From positions 1-64,000 of the forward strand of contig DXED01000022.1 of NCBI GenBank assembly GCA_019115145.1: DNA of 64,000 nucleotides, given 5' to 3'. Origin of the DNA: Claveliimonas intestinigallinarum. Its GTDB lineage: Bacteria; Bacillota; Clostridia; Lachnospirales; Lachnospiraceae. The position numbers and the translations under genes were made by a program. The notes under the pieces are model-generated. The model saw nothing but the letters and a program-made list of their open reading frames with translations, was not told where the DNA came from and made no database searches. Positions 17,152 to 26,172 of this stretch are shown here, one piece after another; positions within the stretch are counted from its first letter, which is position 1; every line of letters starts with the position of its first letter.

Positions 17152-18318
17152 ATGAAAGAGAAAGTGTTGAGTGTCTTTAAGGAAAAATACGGCGACGGCG
17201 GAGACATCCGCATGTATTTCGCCCCGGGCCGTGTCAACCTCATAGGAGAGCACACCGACTACAACGGTGGACATGTCTTTCCCTGCGCGCTGACCATCGG
17301 TACATACGGAGCGGCCAGAAAGAGGGAGGACCGAAAGATCTGTTTCTACTCTATGAATTTTAAGGATCTGGGCGTCATCGAGACCAGTCTGGATGAGCTG
17401 GTGCCGGACAAGAAGGCCGGTTGGACCAACTATCCAAAGGGCGTGATGTGGGCCTTCAAGGGCAGAGGCTATGAGATGGACTGTGGACTGGACATCGCCA
17501 TCTGCGGCGACATCCCCAATGGCTCCGGCCTGTCCTCCTCCGCTTCCCTGGAGGTTCTGACAGGGACCATGCTGAAGGATCTGTATGATTTCCCGGTATC
17601 CATGGTGGAGATCGCCCAGATCGGACAGTACTCAGAGAACAACTTTAACGGCTGCAACTGCGGGATCATGGACCAGTTTGCCAGCGCTATGGGCAAAAAG
17701 GATCATGCCATTTTCCTGGATACCAATACTTTGAAGTACGAGTACGCGCCTGTGAAGCTGGAGGACGCCAAGATCGTTATTACCAACAGCAAGGTAAAGC
17801 ACAGCCTTGTGGACTCTGCCTACAATGACAGGAGAAACGAGTGTGAGCGAGCCCTGGAGGATCTGAAGAAGGTGGTGGATATCGGCACCCTGGGAGATCT
17901 GACAGAGGAGGAGTTCGAGGCTCACAAGGACGCCATCAGGGAGGACGTCTGCCGCAGGCGGGCAAAGCATGCGGTGTACGAGAACCAGAGGACTATCCAC
18001 GCCGAGGCGGCGCTGAAGGAGGGCAATGTAGAGCAGTTCGGAAAATACATGAACCAGTCTCACATCTCTCTGCGGGACGATTATGAAGTGTCCTGCGAGG
18101 AGATCGACGTGTTGGTGGATCTGGCCTGGAGCGTGCCCGGCGTCATCGGCTCCCGCATCACAGGAGGCGGATTTGGCGGCTGTACAGTCAGCATTGTAAA
18201 AAATGACGCGGTGGATACATTTATCGAGACCGTGAAAAAGGGCTACCAGGACAAGTGCCACAAGACGGCGGAGTTCTATGTAGTTGAGATCGGAGACGGG
18301 GCCCACCGTCTGTCATAG
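17152..18318 (+). CDS. galK: Galactokinase
   Basis: A 388-residue GHMP kinase that phosphorylates galactose at C1 in the Leloir pathway. Signatures are GRVNLIGEHTDYNGG near the N-terminus (galactokinase signature), GDIPNGSGLSSSASLEV (ATP loop), and GSRITGGGFGGCTVSIV near the C-terminus. Upstream in-frame GTG codons at 17140 and 17146 are possible starts, but the ATG at 17152 fits the family N-terminus; the AGAGAGAGG site is 11 bases before it. It is cotranscribed with galT, 45 bases on. It takes galactose released by the GH36 enzyme at 4.9-7.1 kb. Confidence 0.95.
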   Translation: MKEKVLSVFKEKYGDGGDIRMYFAPGRVNLIGEHTDYNGGHVFPCALTIGTYGAARKREDRKICFYSMNFKDLGVIETSLDELVPDKKAGWTNYPKGVMWAFKGRGYEMDCGLDIAICGDIPNGSGLSSSASLEVLTGTMLKDLYDFPVSMVEIAQIGQYSENNFNGCNCGIMDQFASAMGKKDHAIFLDTNTLKYEYAPVKLEDAKIVITNSKVKHSLVDSAYNDRRNECERALEDLKKVVDIGTLGDLTEEEFEAHKDAIREDVCRRRAKHAVYENQRTIHAEAALKEGNVEQFGKYMNQSHISLRDDYEVSCEEIDVLVDLAWSVPGVIGSRITGGGFGGCTVSIVKNDAVDTFIETVKKGYQDKCHKTAEFYVVEIGDGAHRLS

Positions 18319-18363
18319 AATGTCACAGAGAGGGCGAGAGCCTGTATTTAGGAGGAAAAGGGA

Positions 18364-19854
18364 ATGTTATATAAAAATATAAAGAAGCTTGTGGAGTACG
18401 GTATCCGGACAGGACTGACACCGGAGTGCGAGAGGATCTACACCACCAACCTGCTGCTGGAGCTGTTTAAGGAGGACGACTACGAGGACGTGTCCATCGA
18501 GGGCGAGGAGCTGGATCTGAAGCAGATCTTAAAGGAGCTGCTGGACGAGGCTGTGGCCAGAGGACTTGTGGAGGACAGCGTGGTCTTCCGGGATCTCTTT
18601 GACACGAAGCTGATGAACTGCCTTCTGCCCCGGCCGGCACAGGTACAGAAGACCTTCTGGGAGGAGTATGAGAAATCCCCGGAGGCGGCCACGGCATTTT
18701 TCTACAAATTCAGCCAGGACAGCGACTACATCCGCCGCTACCGTGTGAAGAAGGATATGAAGTGGAAGGTGGACTCCCCCTACGGCGAGATCGACATCAC
18801 CATCAACCTGTCCAAGCCCGAGAAGGATCCCAAGGCCATCGCGGCGGCGGGGGCGGCCAAGGCCAGCAGCTATCCCAAGTGCCAGCTCTGCATGGAGAAT
18901 GAGGGGTACGCCGGGCGCGCCAACCACCCGGCCAGGGAGACCCACCGCATCATCCCCATCACCATCAACGACAGCAAGTGGGGCTTCCAGTATTCCCCCT
19001 ACGTATACTACAACGAGCACTGCATCGTGTTCAACGGCCAGCATGTGCCCATGAAGATCGACCGGAACGCGTTCATCAAGCTGTTTGACTTTGTGAAGCA
19101 GTTCCCCCACTATTTCCTGGGCTCCAACGCGGATCTCCCCATCGTGGGCGGCTCCATCTTAAGCCATGACCACTTCCAGGGCGGAAACTACACCTTTGCC
19201 ATGGCAAAGGCGCCCATCGAGATCCCGGTCACTATCCCCGGCTATGAGGATGTGGAGGCGGGCATCGTGAAGTGGCCTCTCTCTGTCCTGCGCATCCGCC
19301 ACGCGGATGAGAAGCGGCTCATCGACCTGGCAGACCACGTGCTCCAGGCATGGAGAGGCTACACGGACGAGGAAGCCTTCATTTTCGCCGAGACAGAGGG
19401 CACGCCCCACAACACCATCACTCCCATTGCCAGAAAGAAGGGAGACATGTACGAGCTGGATCTGACGCTGCGGAACAATATTACGACAGAGGAGCATCCT
19501 CTGGGCGTATACCATCCCCACGCCCAGTACCACAACATCAAGAAGGAGAACATCGGTCTGATCGAGGTTATGGGCCTGGCTGTTCTTCCCTCCAGGCTGA
19601 AGGAGGAGCTGGAGATCCTGGCGGACTACATGGTGGAGGGAGGGGACATCCGCTCCAACGAGAAGATCGCCAAGCACGCCGACTGGGTGGACTCCTTCCT
19701 GCCAAAATACGACAGCATCACAAGGGACAATGTAATGGATATCCTGAAGGAGGAGACAGGCATCGTCTTCACTCACGTGCTGGAGGACGCAGGCGTCTAC
19801 AAGTGCACTGAGGACGGCCGGAAGGCATTCATGCGGTTTGTGGAGACGCTGTAA
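18364..19854 (+). CDS. galT: UDP-glucose--hexose-1-phosphate uridylyltransferase, Firmicutes type
   Basis: A 496-residue protein of the GalT-2 group, the long form (about 490-500) found in Firmicutes. It exchanges galactose-1-phosphate with UDP-glucose. The nucleotide-binding segment is ILSHDHFQGGNYTFAM, with the HxH pair, and the C-terminal domain begins near PIEIPVTIPGYEDVEAG. AGGAGG stands 8 bases before the start. The epimerase galE, needed to close the cycle, is not in this window. A remnant of an unrelated gene begins immediately after the stop. Confidence 0.96.
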   Translation: MLYKNIKKLVEYGIRTGLTPECERIYTTNLLLELFKEDDYEDVSIEGEELDLKQILKELLDEAVARGLVEDSVVFRDLFDTKLMNCLLPRPAQVQKTFWEEYEKSPEAATAFFYKFSQDSDYIRRYRVKKDMKWKVDSPYGEIDITINLSKPEKDPKAIAAAGAAKASSYPKCQLCMENEGYAGRANHPARETHRIIPITINDSKWGFQYSPYVYYNEHCIVFNGQHVPMKIDRNAFIKLFDFVKQFPHYFLGSNADLPIVGGSILSHDHFQGGNYTFAMAKAPIEIPVTIPGYEDVEAGIVKWPLSVLRIRHADEKRLIDLADHVLQAWRGYTDEEAFIFAETEGTPHNTITPIARKKGDMYELDLTLRNNITTEEHPLGVYHPHAQYHNIKKENIGLIEVMGLAVLPSRLKEELEILADYMVEGGDIRSNEKIAKHADWVDSFLPKYDSITRDNVMDILKEETGIVFTHVLEDAGVYKCTEDGRKAFMRFVETL

Positions 19855-20134
19855 ATTCCCCAAAGCAGGCTATTACTACACGAATGACCGTGGATCCTGT
19901 GAGGTGGATTTTGTCATTGATACCGGAGAGATGGCTGTGCCTGTGGAGGTGAAGGCGGAGGCAAATTTGAAAGCAAAGAGCCTGAAGACCTTCCGCGACA
20001 GGTTCTATCCTGAGATTTCCGTCCGCACATCCATGGCGGATTATAAGAAAGAGGACTGGCTCATCAATCTTCCCCTGTATGCAATAGAGGAAATTTATGA
20101 GTGTGTCCGGCAAAATATGAAAGAGAACCTTTAG
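19855..20134 (+). pseudogene. C-terminal remnant of a DUF4143-type ATPase
   Basis: About 90 codons are open from just past the galT stop: YYYTNDRGSCEVDFVID, then PVEVKAEANLKAKSLKTF and a C-terminal tail ending ECVRQNMKENL. This is the GxEVDFV...EVK nuclease-like core of the DUF4143 domain that ends AAA_14 ATPases (compare the gene at 1-554). The ATPase half and any proper start are missing, and no ribosome site is present. I read it as the tail of a gene lost by deletion at the galT end. Confidence 0.75.
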
Positions 20135-20211
20135 CAAATCTTCAACAAATTTTAAGATTTCTTTCCACGAATTATCACAAATTCAGTTTAGACTGGTTTG
20201 GAGATAAGGCA

Positions 20212-20230
20212 GAGGCCCCGAAGGGGCCTC
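20212..20230 (+). promoter_or_regulatory. Tight hairpin in the GT2 leader
   Basis: GAGGCCCC (20212-20219) and GGGGCCTC (20223-20230) pair around a 3-base loop. The ribosome site GGAAAGGAG follows by a few bases and a seven-T run (20246-20252) lies just before the ATG. It could be the end of an upstream transcript or an RNA element affecting translation of the GT2 gene. Confidence 0.5.
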
Positions 20231-20252
20231 AAGTGGAAAGGAGTCTTTTTTT

Positions 20253-21302
20253 ATGCTTGAAGAGAAAAAACCGCTTATCAGTATCGTTGTGCCGTGTTTC
20301 AACGAAGAAGAGGTCCTTCCCCTTTATATAAAGGCAATGGAGGATATCATTGACAGGATGAAGACTGCGAAGGTAGAGCTGATCTTTGTGGACGACGGGT
20401 CCTCGGACGGCACGCTGGAGCTGCTGCAGCAGTTCCACCGCAGGAGTCAGAATTTCAGGTACCTTGCCTTCTCCAGAAATTTTGGCAAGGAGGCGGCTAT
20501 GTACGCCGGCCTTCAGGCGGCCGCGGGGGACTATGTGGCTGTCATGGACGCGGATCTCCAGGATCCCCCGGAGTATATTCCCCTTATGTTCCAGACGCTG
20601 AAGAAGGGAGAGTACGACTGTGTGGCCACCCGGCGGGAGGATCGCCGCGGGGAGGCAAGGATCCGCTCCTTCCTGTCCGCTTCCTTCTATAAATGCATCA
20701 ACAAACTCTCAAAGGTAAAGATTGAGGAGGGCGCCAGGGATTTCCGGATGATGAACCGGAAGATGACGGATGCCCTCCTGTCCCTGAGTGAGAAAAACCG
20801 GTTTTCCAAGGGCCTGTTCGGCTGGGTGGGCTTTAAGACAAAGTGGCTCCCCTACCACAATGTGGAGCGGGCGGCGGGGGACACCAAGTGGTCCGTGGCC
20901 AAGCTGCTGCGGTATTCCCTGGACGGCATACTCGGGTTTTCCACCATCCCTCTGTCCGTGGCCTCCTACGGGGGAATACTTCTGTGCGGCGTGGCCTTTG
21001 TCATGATCCTTTTTCTTGTGATCAAAAATCTCATCTGGCACGATCCGGTAGCCGGGTGGCCGGCCATGATGTGCGCCATCATTTTTATAGGCGGCGTTCA
21101 GCTTCTGTGCATGGGCATCATGGGACAGTACCTGGCCCGGGCCTACACGGAGATCAAAGACAGACCAATCTATATCTTAAGGAGTTCCAGCGATGAGGAA
21201 GATGAAAAGCAGCAGGAAAATTTTGTTTCCATTGATACTTACAGCCATACCGATCCTTCTCTTTCTGATGAAAATATGCGGAGGGTATCTGGCCGGATCT
21301 GA
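20253..21302 (+). CDS. Family 2 glycosyltransferase, polyprenyl-phosphate glycosyltransferase (GtrB/DPMS-like)
   Basis: A 349-residue enzyme. The N-terminal GT-A domain shows ISIVVPCFNEEEVLP, DDGSSDGT and the catalytic DADLQDPPE (about residues 95-105). Two C-terminal hydrophobic helices (about 230-255 and 265-290) match GtrB/ArnC/DPM1 types, which load a sugar onto a lipid carrier at the cytoplasmic face. A conserved protein would normally end near residue 315 (RPIYILRSSS). The last 35 or so residues are read out of frame through the start of the YfhO gene, a 110-base overlap. The pair likely works on the same glycosylation step: donor made here, transfer by YfhO. Confidence 0.9.
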   Translation: MLEEKKPLISIVVPCFNEEEVLPLYIKAMEDIIDRMKTAKVELIFVDDGSSDGTLELLQQFHRRSQNFRYLAFSRNFGKEAAMYAGLQAAAGDYVAVMDADLQDPPEYIPLMFQTLKKGEYDCVATRREDRRGEARIRSFLSASFYKCINKLSKVKIEEGARDFRMMNRKMTDALLSLSEKNRFSKGLFGWVGFKTKWLPYHNVERAAGDTKWSVAKLLRYSLDGILGFSTIPLSVASYGGILLCGVAFVMILFLVIKNLIWHDPVAGWPAMMCAIIFIGGVQLLCMGIMGQYLARAYTEIKDRPIYILRSSSDEEDEKQQENFVSIDTYSHTDPSLSDENMRRVSGRI

Positions 21303-23733
21303 GACGGACTGGCTCTCCCAGCACATTGTGTTCCCGGAGTATTTCCGCCAGAAATTCTATGAGACAGGCAATCTCTGGCCGGACTTTGCCATGGAGCTGG
21401 GGGGAGGGCAGAACATATGGAATTTCGCCTACTACGGGCTCTACAATCCTCTGTATCTGCTGTCTTTTCTCCTGCCCTTTGTGGACATGGCGGACTACGT
21501 CCAGGCAGTCATGCTGCTGACCTGGATCAGCTCCGGACTTCTGTGCTATACCTGGCTGAAAAACGGCCATTTCCGACAGGAGGACAGCTTTTTCGGCGCG
21601 CTTCTTCTGATCCTGTCAGGCCCCATGGTGTACCACACCTCCATGCAGATCATGTTTGTCAGCTACATGCCCTTCCTGCTTCTGACACTCATGGGCTATG
21701 ACAGGTATGTGAGCAGGGGAAAATACGGGCTCCTGACAGCGGGGACCTTCCTGATGGTGCTGACCAGCTTTTACTTTGCCGTGGGCGGCGTGGCGGCTCT
21801 CCTTGTCTACGGCCTGTGCGGGTGGAAGAAGGAGTGGGCGTCCTCTCCCCTTGTCCTCATACGCTCCCTGTGGAGACAGTTTTATCCCGCCTTCTTCGGG
21901 GGACTTCTGTCCTTCTTCTACCTGGTGCCCATGTGTCTCGCCATGCTGGGCGGCAGGAGCGAGGAGAACAGCTACAGCCTGACGGACCTTCTCCTGCCGG
22001 AGGGCAATCCGCTGAAGCTCCTCTACTCTCCCTATGGGATGGGGCTTACAGCCATGGCGGCGGTTGTCCTGTGCGTCAGTCTCTTTTACCGCCGGTGCCG
22101 TGAGAAATACATGGCGGCCTGCGTCTGCCTGCTCCTCCTTGTGCCGGCGGCCTCCTATATCCTGAACGGCGGGCTTTACATACGGGCCAAGGCGTTTATC
22201 CCGCTCCTGCCCCTGGTCTCTTATCTGGCGGCGGCCTTCTTCGGATACTTCCGCCGGGGCATTATCGCCAGGAAAAAGCTGTTGGCAGGCTACGGCCTGG
22301 CGGCCCTTGTCCTGCTTTTGGGAAGCGTCCAAAGCGGCGTGCCGGACCGGGTGAAGATGCTGCTTGGGGCGGATCTTCTGCTCTGCGCTCTTTTGTTCCT
22401 GGCCGGGGTAAAGCTTTGGAGGAGGGCTGTGTGCGCCGGGCTTGCGGCGGTCATGGCCTGCTTCGCCTGCGTTCAGATTTTCTTTGCCAGGGAAAGCCAG
22501 GTGGAGGCCGCCTGGATGGAGGAATTCCAGGATCAGGACCTGGCGGACGCGGCCTGTCAGGTGAGAAGTGAGGACAGCGGATTTTATAGGATGGAGGTGC
22601 GGGGCACGAGAGAGCAGGAGAAGGCTGCCGACAACCAGGTGTTGACGGAGGGGCAGAATCTGACTACCCTGTACTCCTCTGTGGGAAACAGCGCCTACGA
22701 GACCTTCCGGGAGGAGATCCTCCATCTGGCCCGCCCGGCCAGGAACGGGCTCATGCAGGAGTCCACGGAAAATCCGGTCTTTCTGCAGCTCATGGGAGTG
22801 AAATACCTGCTGGTGAGAGAGGACGATGAGACCCAGGTGCCGGAGGGCTACGAGAAGACAGGCCAGGTGGGAACTGTGGGAATATACGAAAACCAGGATG
22901 TGGCTCCCATCGGCTACGTGACAGACCAGGTCATCTCCGCGGACACCTTTGAGAAGCTGTCCTGGCCGGAGAAGTTCCTGGCCCTCCTGACCGTGGCGGC
23001 GGCAGGGGATGAGGACACTGTCTCTGCTTCCTGCCGGACGAGGGAGGCGGAGCTGGCCTTTCTTGCGGGAGACTACGAGGTGACCTCCGAAGGGGAGACA
23101 AGGGAGATCGCGCTGGAGGACAGACAGGAGGGGGACCAGTACCTCTTCCTCAGCTTTCAGGTAAAAAATAAACATCCCCGCCGGGATGTGTCTGTCTCGG
23201 TAAACGGGGAGACGAACAAGCAGAGCGCCTCCCGGGGCTACGCTTACGACAATCAAAATCAGGTCTTCTACTTTGTATGCCCGCTCCGGGAGGGGCAGTC
23301 CTCGGTGGAGATCACGTTCGGGGAGGGCAGCTATGAAATATCCGGCGTGGAGGCCTGGTACGGAAGCGCCGGGGAGAGCCCATCCCAGGAGGAATACAGC
23401 GACGCGGGGCTGGAGCTGACAGGGGACGGAGACGCGCTGACCGGCAGCTATACGCTGGAAAAGGATGGCTGGCTCATCACATCCATTCCCTTTGACGAAC
23501 ATTTCACCGTCTTTGTAGACGGGCAGGAGGCGGAAGTAAGCCAGGTAAGCGGCGGGTTCCTGGGAGCCCGGGCGCAGGCCGGCAGCCACCGGATCGAGAT
23601 CCGCTATGACGCGCCGGGAAAGGCGGCGGGCCTTGCGGTTTCTCTCCTTGCGGCGGTTCTTCTGGGGGCGGACGCGCTGCGGAGAAGATGCGGGACGGGG
23701 AAAAGAGTAAAGCAAGTGCAAAATCGCCTCTGA
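21193..23733 (+). CDS. YfhO family multipass membrane protein (probable lipid-linked-sugar glycosyltransferase)
   Basis: An 846-residue protein with about twelve hydrophobic helices in the first 430 residues and a large extracytoplasmic beta-rich domain after that, closing with one more helix (about 815-830). The YfhO/GT-C pattern SETDWLSQHIVFPEYFRQKF follows helix 1, with an Asp where GT-C enzymes place a catalytic acid. YfhO in Bacillus is needed for lipoteichoic-acid glycosylation; a similar role, using the lipid-sugar from the preceding GT2, is inferred. TAAGGAG is 8 bases before the ATG at 21193, inside the GT2 gene, so translation is coupled. Confidence 0.88.
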   Translation: MRKMKSSRKILFPLILTAIPILLFLMKICGGYLAGSETDWLSQHIVFPEYFRQKFYETGNLWPDFAMELGGGQNIWNFAYYGLYNPLYLLSFLLPFVDMADYVQAVMLLTWISSGLLCYTWLKNGHFRQEDSFFGALLLILSGPMVYHTSMQIMFVSYMPFLLLTLMGYDRYVSRGKYGLLTAGTFLMVLTSFYFAVGGVAALLVYGLCGWKKEWASSPLVLIRSLWRQFYPAFFGGLLSFFYLVPMCLAMLGGRSEENSYSLTDLLLPEGNPLKLLYSPYGMGLTAMAAVVLCVSLFYRRCREKYMAACVCLLLLVPAASYILNGGLYIRAKAFIPLLPLVSYLAAAFFGYFRRGIIARKKLLAGYGLAALVLLLGSVQSGVPDRVKMLLGADLLLCALLFLAGVKLWRRAVCAGLAAVMACFACVQIFFARESQVEAAWMEEFQDQDLADAACQVRSEDSGFYRMEVRGTREQEKAADNQVLTEGQNLTTLYSSVGNSAYETFREEILHLARPARNGLMQESTENPVFLQLMGVKYLLVREDDETQVPEGYEKTGQVGTVGIYENQDVAPIGYVTDQVISADTFEKLSWPEKFLALLTVAAAGDEDTVSASCRTREAELAFLAGDYEVTSEGETREIALEDRQEGDQYLFLSFQVKNKHPRRDVSVSVNGETNKQSASRGYAYDNQNQVFYFVCPLREGQSSVEITFGEGSYEISGVEAWYGSAGESPSQEEYSDAGLELTGDGDALTGSYTLEKDGWLITSIPFDEHFTVFVDGQEAEVSQVSGGFLGARAQAGSHRIEIRYDAPGKAAGLAVSLLAAVLLGADALRRRCGTGKRVKQVQNRL

Positions 23734-23765
23734 TATGGTAGAATTGTCTCCGGAGGAATGAGACG

Positions 23766-25328
23766 ATGAATGAAAATAACAAAGACATATCAGCAACGAT
23801 CCGGCGGGCGGAGCGCTTTCAGGTCATTCTGATCGGGGAGGGCATCATCGTGGGCGGTATCGCCGGCCTTGTGGTGCTGCTTTACAGGATACTTCTGGAA
23901 AACGCCGGGCGGTGGCTGCAGATGATCCTGAATTTTATAGAGGGAAGGCCTCTGTGGATCCTTCTGTGGTTTGGAGTGCTGGCCCTTCTGGCTATTCTCG
24001 TGGCAAAGCTGGTGGACTTTGAACCTCTCATATCCGGCAGCGGAATCCCCCAGCTGGAGGGGGAGATGATCGGAAAGATCAACCAGACATGGTGGCGGGT
24101 GCTGCCGGCCAAGTTCGTGGGCGGCTTCTTATGTATCCTGGGCGGCCTGGCCCTGGGGCGGGAGGGCCCGTCCATACAGCTCGGGGCCATGGTGGGAAAA
24201 GGAGCCTCCCGGTATCTGGACAGAGGAAAGACAGAGGAGAGGTATCTTCTCACCTGCGGCGCCAGCGCCGGCCTGGCCGCGGCTTTCCATGCGCCGCTGG
24301 CGGGCGTCATGTTCTCCCTGGAGGAGGTGCACAGGAATTTCTCGGTGTCTGTGCTTTTGTCGGTCATGTCAGCCTCACTCACGGCGGACTTTCTGTGCAC
24401 GGCTGTGCTGGGGACGGACTCGGTCTTTCAGTTTACGCTGACAGAGACGCTGCCTTTGGAGTACTATGGGCTTCTCGTCCTTCTGGGAGTCGTGCTGGGC
24501 TTCCTGGGCGTGTTCTACAATTGGTTCACCCTGAAGGTCCAGTCTCTGTACAGCCGCATACCGGGGCTCTCCACGGCGGGAAAGATCCTGATTCCCTTCC
24601 TGCTGGCAGGCGCTCTCGGGCTTGCGGCGCCTCAGCTTCTGGGGACGGGGCACAGTCTGGTGGAGGAGCTGACAGCGGGCGGGATGGCCGCCGGGACTAT
24701 GGCGTTCCTGCTGGTCGGCCGCTTTCTCTTCTCGGCGGTGAGCTTTGGCTCCGGGGCTCCGGGGGGCATCTTTTTTCCGCTGCTCATTATCGGAGCCTTT
24801 ATCGGCGGCATTTTCGCCCAGGCGGGAAACTGGATCTTCGGTATAGACCTCCTCTATCTGAACAATTTTGTCCTCCTTGCCATGGCGGGCTATTTTACGG
24901 CTATTGTGCGGGCTCCCCTGACCGGGATCATTCTGATCTTTGAGATGACAGGGACTGTGAGCCAGCTCTTTTCCCTGGCAGTGGTGTCCATATGCGCCTA
25001 TATCGTGGCCACGCTGATGCGGTCAAAGCCCATCTACGAGAGCCTCCTTGCCAATCTTCTCAAGAAAAGGGGAGAGCCCCTGCAGGAGAGCGGCGAGAAG
25101 GTGCTGCGGGAATTTGTGGTGAGCCAGGGCTCCGACGCGGCGGGGAAACTGGTGCGGGAGCTGGAGTGGCCCCGCGAGAGTCTGCTTGTGGCTGTAAAGC
25201 GAGGTGACAGGGAGCTGATCCCCAGGGGGAGTACCAGGCTTTATCCCGGGGACAGCCTGGTAGTCATGGCGGACGAGTACGACACCGCGGACGTGATCGG
25301 GCAGATGGAAAGGCTCTGCTCGGAATAA
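23766..25328 (+). CDS. ClC-family chloride channel/antiporter with TrkA-C domain
   Basis: A 520-residue protein with the ClC selectivity motifs GSGIPQLEG, GREGPSIQLG (carrying the gating Glu) and GSGAPGGIFFPLL. The C-terminal 80 residues (about 440-520) form a soluble RCK_C-type domain (LVRELEWPRESLLVAVKRGD and YPGDSLVVMADEYD) that may sense a ligand. The gate Glu is present, so it can work as a Cl-/H+ exchanger; acid resistance is the usual role. GGAGG is 9 bases before the start. It follows YfhO by 32 bases and may share its transcript, but no functional link is clear. Confidence 0.93.
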   Translation: MNENNKDISATIRRAERFQVILIGEGIIVGGIAGLVVLLYRILLENAGRWLQMILNFIEGRPLWILLWFGVLALLAILVAKLVDFEPLISGSGIPQLEGEMIGKINQTWWRVLPAKFVGGFLCILGGLALGREGPSIQLGAMVGKGASRYLDRGKTEERYLLTCGASAGLAAAFHAPLAGVMFSLEEVHRNFSVSVLLSVMSASLTADFLCTAVLGTDSVFQFTLTETLPLEYYGLLVLLGVVLGFLGVFYNWFTLKVQSLYSRIPGLSTAGKILIPFLLAGALGLAAPQLLGTGHSLVEELTAGGMAAGTMAFLLVGRFLFSAVSFGSGAPGGIFFPLLIIGAFIGGIFAQAGNWIFGIDLLYLNNFVLLAMAGYFTAIVRAPLTGIILIFEMTGTVSQLFSLAVVSICAYIVATLMRSKPIYESLLANLLKKRGEPLQESGEKVLREFVVSQGSDAAGKLVRELEWPRESLLVAVKRGDRELIPRGSTRLYPGDSLVVMADEYDTADVIGQMERLCSE

Positions 25329-25374
25329 GAATAGAAGATCGGATCAGACATTGTCAAAAATAGGAACAGGGAAT

Positions 25375-25429
25375 TCTCCACTGGCGATTTCAATACTATT
25401 TATGCATTGAGCCCAGTGGAGATTTTTTT
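25375..25429 (+). terminator. Rho-independent terminator after ClC gene
   Basis: TCTCCACTGG (25375-25384) pairs with CCAGTGGAGA (25413-25422), with a 28-base loop, then seven T's (25423-25429). The long loop is unusual but the stem and T-tract are good. Confidence 0.8.
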
Positions 25430-25531
25430 GACTTCATTTTAAAGCATATGCATACAAGTATCTCTTAGGTGCATGTTAAAAGAAAACGCTTTCTAATAAA
25501 ATGAATGTACAAGCGCCGGAGGTAGAGATAA

Positions 25532-25864
25532 ATGGATTACAAAATGCTTGGGAAGAGACTGAAAGAAATACGGAAGATGCGAGATATGTCCCAGCAGGAC
25601 CTGTCCTATGAGATCGAGTATTCCATTCCCCACATCAGCCACGTGGAGAACGGCAGCACAAAGGCGAGCCTGGACTTTGTCGTGAAGGCGGCCAATGCCC
25701 TGGGTACAACGACAGACCATCTTCTCTGTGACAGTCTGGAGGACTCAGGGAGCATTTACCTCGGCGAGATATCGGAGGAGCTGGAACAGCTTGACGGCGC
25801 CCAGCTGAAGATCATCCGGCGTATGATCCGAGACATGAAAGAGAACCTGGAGGAAAACCTGTGA
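25532..25864 (+). CDS. XRE-family transcriptional regulator
   Basis: A 110-residue protein with one N-terminal helix-turn-helix (residues about 5-62, QQDLSYEIEYSIPHISHVENG), followed by a short acidic helical tail that may dimerise. The ribosome site GGAGGT is 8-10 bases before the ATG. Its stop overlaps the GTG start of the next XRE gene (GTGA), so two DNA-binding proteins are made from one message. Targets are not evident; the zinc-ribbon membrane gene downstream is the nearest candidate. Confidence 0.88.
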   Translation: MDYKMLGKRLKEIRKMRDMSQQDLSYEIEYSIPHISHVENGSTKASLDFVVKAANALGTTTDHLLCDSLEDSGSIYLGEISEELEQLDGAQLKIIRRMIRDMKENLEENL

Positions 25865-26082
25865 GAACGAGAGTGGGGAAATACTGTGTGGGAGAGAGGA
25901 TACGCCTGCTCCGAAAAGAAAAGAATATGACGCAGCGGCAGCTTGCAACAAAGATAGGGGTGGACAGGACATCCCTTTCTTCATATGAACACAGCAAGCG
26001 GATGCCGGACATATTTACACTCTGCAAAATGGCAGATGTTTTCGAGATCAGTCTGGATGACCTTGTGGGCAGAAAATTTTAA
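25861..26082 (+). CDS. Small XRE-family DNA-binding protein
   Basis: A 73-residue single helix-turn-helix domain (RIRLLRKEKNMTQRQLATKI, then DRTSLSSYEHSKRMPDIFTL). It starts with GTG at 25861, inside the stop of the previous gene, so translation is coupled. It has no sensor domain, so it may pair with the 110-residue partner or act as an accessory repressor. Confidence 0.82.
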   Translation: MRTRVGKYCVGERIRLLRKEKNMTQRQLATKIGVDRTSLSSYEHSKRMPDIFTLCKMADVFEISLDDLVGRKF

Positions 26083-26172
26083 CCGGGCAAGGGTGCAAAA
26101 ACGGCTCCGGTATGGTATACTCCTTGGTAAGGTACAGTTTTGTCAGACAAAGATGGCAAGGAGGGCGGGAGC

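Noticed and set aside
21616..23796. Open frame of 726 codons opposite the YfhO gene
   Set aside because: Arg/Gln/His-rich with no family; YfhO is well supported by hydrophobic pattern and ribosome site.
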